NCBI GenBank assembly: GCA_937983015.1
Contig: CALKAK010000191.1
Coordinates: 1-15,798 of the forward strand
Length of the DNA: 15,798 nucleotides
DNA from: an uncultured Bacillaceae bacterium
GTDB taxonomy: Bacteria > Bacillota > Bacilli > Bacillales > Caldibacillaceae
Reading direction: 5' to 3'
In this document: positions 12,870-15,798 of the stretch, one piece after another
How positions within the stretch are numbered: position 1 is the stretch's first letter
Layout of the letters: every line of letters begins with the position of its first letter
Notes under the pieces: generated by a model
Database searches by the model: none
The model's input: the letters and a program-made list of their open reading frames with translations, nothing else
What the model was told of the DNA's origin: nothing
Position numbers and translations under genes: made by a program

Positions 12870-15461
12870 TTACTCCCTGAGCTTTTTCTGTAAGGAAAAT
12901 AGCGTATTCATCGCCTCTAGCGGCGTCATCTCCAGTAGATTCAATGACTCTAACTGTTGTAAAACCCGTCTTTCTTTCGTTGTCAATGAATCGGTTCCTT
13001 CGGTTTCCGGATCGGCAAAGAAGGACAATTGCACCGGTTCCTCAACGACGGGTTTTACTAGATTATTAGGTTGTTGCAAGTTGTTTTCGTTTTCCACAAG
13101 TTCGAGAATCTCCCGTGCCCGCTCGATGACCTCATCGGGTAATTCGGCAAGACGGGCCACATGGATCCCGTAACTCTGGTCAGTCGGTCCATCTTTGATT
13201 TTGTGGAGAAATACGACGTTACCGTCTTTCTCCACGGCACTAACATGGATATTTTTCAGTCTCGGCAAATCGTTTTCCAAATCGGTCAATTCATGATAGT
13301 GGGTCGAAAACATTGTCTTAGCGCCAATTTTATCATGAATGTATTCAATGATCGCCTGAGCTAGCGCCATCCCATCGTACGTGGATGTCCCGCGCCCGAT
13401 TTCGTCAAATAATATCAAGCTATTTTCTGTCGCACCCACGATGGCGTTTTTCGCCTCGAGCATCTCCACCATGAACGTGCTCTGACCACTTACAAGGTCA
13501 TCACTGGCACCGATCCGAGTATAGATTTGATCGAAAATTGGTAAGATGGCTTCACTCGCCGGAACGAAGCAACCGATCTGTGCCATGATCGCGATTAATG
13601 CGACCTGTCTCATATACGTGCTCTTTCCCGACATATTTGGACCGGTTATTAATAAGATTTGCCGATCCCGATCCATATAACAGTCATTCGGCACATAAGC
13701 CTGTACCGGCATTACTTTTTCCACGACCGGATGGCGGCCATCTTTTATTCTTAATGTACCATCATCACTAAATTCCGGTTTCACGTAACGATATTTTTCA
13801 CTCACCGTCGCAAAACTTTGTAAAACATCTAGCTCACTAATGTCTTTAGCCAATTTTTGCAAGCGAGGAATATATCGTTTCACTTCGTCACGAATTTGGA
13901 GAAAGAGCTCGTACTCCAGGTCTTGAATTTTTGCTTCCGCTTCAAGAATCATCTGCTCTTTTTCTTTCAATTCAGGGGTGATAAAGCGTTCCGCATTGGT
14001 TAAGGTTTGCTTCCGTTCGTATCGCCCTTCTGGTAATAGATGTAAATTGGGTTTAGTCACTTCAATGTAATACCCGAAAACTTTGTTGTAACCGACCTTC
14101 AAAGATTTGATGCCGGTCAGTTCCCTTTCTTTTTTTTCAAGTTCTGCAATCCAACTTTTTCCATTCCGACTGATAAAGCGATATTCATCTAGTTTTTCAT
14201 GATAACCATCTCTTATTATGTCCCCTTCCGTAATGGTAACGGGCGGGTTATCTTGAATCGATCGTTCGATGAGATCTTTAACCTCCACACATGGATCGAT
14301 TTGTCTGGCTAATTCTTGTACCGCTTTATCAGAAATTGAGGCGAGAATTGCCTTTATGTCAGGGATTTGCTGTAATGTTTGTTTAAGACTAACGAGTTCA
14401 CGGGCGTTTACATTACCAAAAGCCACTTTTCCGGCTAGCCGTTCAATATCGTAAACGAGCTTTAGTTTTTCCCGTAATTCTTGCCGTTCCAAAAAAGCAT
14501 CCTTAAATACTTCGACAAAATGAAGCCGGCGGGAAATTTCTTCTTTAGCAAGGAGCGGGCGATCAAGCCATTGTTTTAGGAGACGGCCGCCCATCGCGGT
14601 CATCGTTTCATCGAGAAGCCATAATAAGGAACCTCGCTTGCTTTTTGAACGAATCGACTCTGTTAGCTCCAGGTTCCGTTTCGAGAAGTAATCGATTTTC
14701 ATATATTCATGGATTTGGTAAATTGTCATCGGCCGGATATGATCAAGACTGCGCATTTGTGTCCGGTATAGATACTGCAAAAGCCGCGCAGCCGTCACCA
14801 ACAACTTTTCTTGTTGGAGATCCTTAACGATCGTTTTAAACGATTCATTAACATCTGTGCCATCCTCATAGGAAATCGTAACGACATCCCGCTCTTTCAA
14901 ATCTTTAATATAATCATCGGAAAAATCAGAGCTTACGACCACTTCCTTTGCCCTTGCGGTAGAAATTTCATTTAAACAATCTTCCCAGCCATCATGAATC
15001 AATGTAATCCGACTTTCCCCTGTGGAAAGATCGATTAAACAAAGACCGAAAGTACCATCTGAAAAATCTGTGATGGAAGCGATAAAGTTGTTCTCCTTAT
15101 CAGCTAGGGGCTTCCCTTCCATCAATGTTCCTGGAGTGATAAGCTGAACAACTTCCCGCCGTACCATGCCTTTGGCTTTTTTTGGATCTTCCATTTGTTC
15201 GCAGATGGCAACTTTATACCCTTTTTCTATCAGTGTCTCAATATATCCTTGCGCCGAATGGTACGGCACACCGCACATGGGAATCCGTTCCCCGCCGCCA
15301 CCATCCCGGCTCGTTAATGTAATTTCCAGTTCTTTTGCCGCTTTGATGGCATCATCAAAAAATAGTTCGTAAAAATCGCCTAAACGGAAAAATAAAAAGG
15401 CATCTTCATATTCTGCCTTGATACGCAAATATTGTTGGATCATCGGCGTGTATTGTTTCAT
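12870..15461 (-). CDS. mutS: MutS, DNA mismatch recognition ATPase
   Basis: The 863-aa MutS has the mismatch-reading Phe-x-Glu motif in GDFYELF (28-34, Phe30 and Glu32), connector, lever and clamp domains, and a C-terminal ABC ATPase: Walker A GPNMSGKST (607-615), signature region around LVSGQSTFMVEM (656-667), Walker B LFDEIGRGTST (684-694) and the switch His in FSTHYHEL (718-725). QLSFF (811-815) fits a DnaN clamp-binding motif, and the tail provides tetramer contacts. The start is ATG 15461, with AAAGGTG about 8 nt upstream and the family N-terminus (TPMIQQYLRIK). Upstream in-frame ATG at 15482 and an ATG at 15566 are rejected; the latter lies before the predicted transcription start. It is first gene of the mutSL operon. 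Confidence 0.98.
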   Translation of the reverse strand: MKQYTPMIQQYLRIKAEYEDAFLFFRLGDFYELFFDDAIKAAKELEITLTSRDGGGGERIPMCGVPYHSAQGYIETLIEKGYKVAICEQMEDPKKAKGMVRREVVQLITPGTLMEGKPLADKENNFIASITDFSDGTFGLCLIDLSTGESRITLIHDGWEDCLNEISTARAKEVVVSSDFSDDYIKDLKERDVVTISYEDGTDVNESFKTIVKDLQQEKLLVTAARLLQYLYRTQMRSLDHIRPMTIYQIHEYMKIDYFSKRNLELTESIRSKSKRGSLLWLLDETMTAMGGRLLKQWLDRPLLAKEEISRRLHFVEVFKDAFLERQELREKLKLVYDIERLAGKVAFGNVNARELVSLKQTLQQIPDIKAILASISDKAVQELARQIDPCVEVKDLIERSIQDNPPVTITEGDIIRDGYHEKLDEYRFISRNGKSWIAELEKKERELTGIKSLKVGYNKVFGYYIEVTKPNLHLLPEGRYERKQTLTNAERFITPELKEKEQMILEAEAKIQDLEYELFLQIRDEVKRYIPRLQKLAKDISELDVLQSFATVSEKYRYVKPEFSDDGTLRIKDGRHPVVEKVMPVQAYVPNDCYMDRDRQILLITGPNMSGKSTYMRQVALIAIMAQIGCFVPASEAILPIFDQIYTRIGASDDLVSGQSTFMVEMLEAKNAIVGATENSLILFDEIGRGTSTYDGMALAQAIIEYIHDKIGAKTMFSTHYHELTDLENDLPRLKNIHVSAVEKDGNVVFLHKIKDGPTDQSYGIHVARLAELPDEVIERAREILELVENENNLQQPNNLVKPVVEEPVQLSFFADPETEGTDSLTTKERRVLQQLESLNLLEMTPLEAMNTLFSLQKKLRE

Positions 15462-15498
15462 CTTCCCAACACCTTTTATCATATCTTTACAAATTTTA

Positions 15499-15507
15499 AT
15501 TATAGCA
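15499..15507 (-). promoter_or_regulatory. Extended -10 promoter of mutSL
   Basis: On the minus strand TGCTATAAT is a perfect extended -10 element. The -35 hexamer 17 bp upstream (CTCAAA) is weak, which is usual for this promoter type. Transcription would begin near 15492, about 31 nt before the mutS start. Confidence 0.7.
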
Positions 15508-15589
15508 TAAAGCGAGAAACTTTGAGAAACACACCCTGAAGATTCACCAAAAAATAAAAATGGCAATGGTGAAATTACTAAAAGAAATA

Positions 15590-15710
15590 GGAGCTGTCCA
15601 AAAAGTCATATTTTCGACTTTTGGATGCCCCTTTACATCTCTCAAAACCTTGATTTATCAACAGTATGGTTTCACTCATATTTAAATTATTTTACTTTTT
15701 GGGCAGCCTC
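15590..15710. mobile_element. 121-bp inverted-repeat remnant (MITE-like or insertion-sequence scar)
   Basis: The ends 15590-15606 and 15694-15710 are inverted repeats, identical at 14 of 17 positions (GGAGCTGTCCAAAAAGT against GAGGCTGCCCAAAAAGT). A third copy (GACTTTTGGATGCCCC, 15616-15631) pairs with the left end as a tight hairpin. There is no room for a transposase and no obvious target-site duplication. It resembles the ends of DDE-type insertion sequences that are common in Bacillaceae; I cannot name the family. The 337-nt gene-free stretch 15462-15798 otherwise holds only the mutS promoter, a short inverted repeat (15543-15573) and one terminator. Confidence 0.5.
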
Positions 15711-15746
15711 TTTTCATCTCATATGAATGATGTTTATCACATTTAC

Positions 15747-15776
15747 GAAAAAAACCCGTTCCACTTGTGTAACAGG
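15747..15776 (-). terminator. Terminator of an upstream gene beyond the window
   Basis: CCTGTT (15771-15776) pairs with AACGGG (15755-15760, one T-G pair) over a 10-nt loop, followed by TTTTTTTC on the minus strand. It would end a minus-strand gene whose body lies past the right edge. B. subtilis has cotE before mutS, but nothing here identifies the gene. Confidence 0.65.
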
Positions 15777-15798
15777 CAGTGAAGGATGAATTGTTATG

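Noticed and set aside
15462..15566. N-terminal extension of MutS to the ATG at 15566
   Set aside because: It passes through the extended -10 promoter and adds 35 residues absent from MutS proteins.
15543..15573. TTCACCA ... TGGTGAA inverted repeat upstream of the mutS promoter as a terminator
   Set aside because: A 7-bp stem with a 17-nt loop and no T-tract after the stem; too weak to call.

Overview
The window looks like a chromosomal segment from an endospore-forming member of the Bacillaceae. The evidence is the proteins themselves (SpoVK, SirA, Firmicute-type LexA, Hfq, an endonuclease-type MutL with a DnaN-binding motif) and a gene order very close to the Bacillus subtilis mutSL-miaA-hfq-spoVK-hflX-ynbB ... 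lexA-yneA-yneB-tkt-sirA stretch. No species is claimed. Almost everything runs on the minus strand; lexA is the only intact plus-strand gene. I see no tRNA, rRNA, CRISPR array, prophage or complete transposon.

Right end to left, in the direction of transcription: 15462-15798 holds a terminator for an unseen upstream gene, a 121-bp inverted-repeat remnant and the mutS promoter. Next come mutS and mutL (mismatch repair, 25 nt apart), then miaA and hfq (tRNA modification and RNA chaperone, 28 nt apart) with a strong terminator. spoVK (sporulation AAA+ ATPase) follows as its own unit, with a possible tiny ORF in front of it. hflX and ynbB form a two-gene operon with its own promoter, translationally coupled start and strong terminator.

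Between ynbB and lexA, where B. subtilis carries glnR-glnA, there is instead about 0.95 kb of minus-strand DNA that reads as protein only if several frameshifts are allowed. I interpret it as a heavily decayed gene of unknown family.

The left part is an SOS module. lexA (+) and yneA-yneB (-) diverge from a region with three LexA operators and two clear promoters. The yneA product is only 59 aa: a membrane anchor without the LysM domain found in typical YneA division inhibitors. yneB is a serine-recombinase-like protein. ynzC, which sits between yneB and tkt in B. subtilis, is missing. tkt (transketolase) starts at a GTG just downstream of a good sigma-A promoter and ends in a perfect-stem terminator. 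The window finishes inside sirA (sporulation inhibitor of DnaA), which has a perfect Spo0A box upstream, overlapping the tkt terminator.

The main points of interest are the LysM-less YneA under intact SOS control, the decayed gene at the expected glnRA position, the compact sirA/tkt intergenic region, and the inverted-repeat remnant next to mutS. I did not find a convincing new multi-gene system; most of the window is conserved housekeeping and sporulation DNA.
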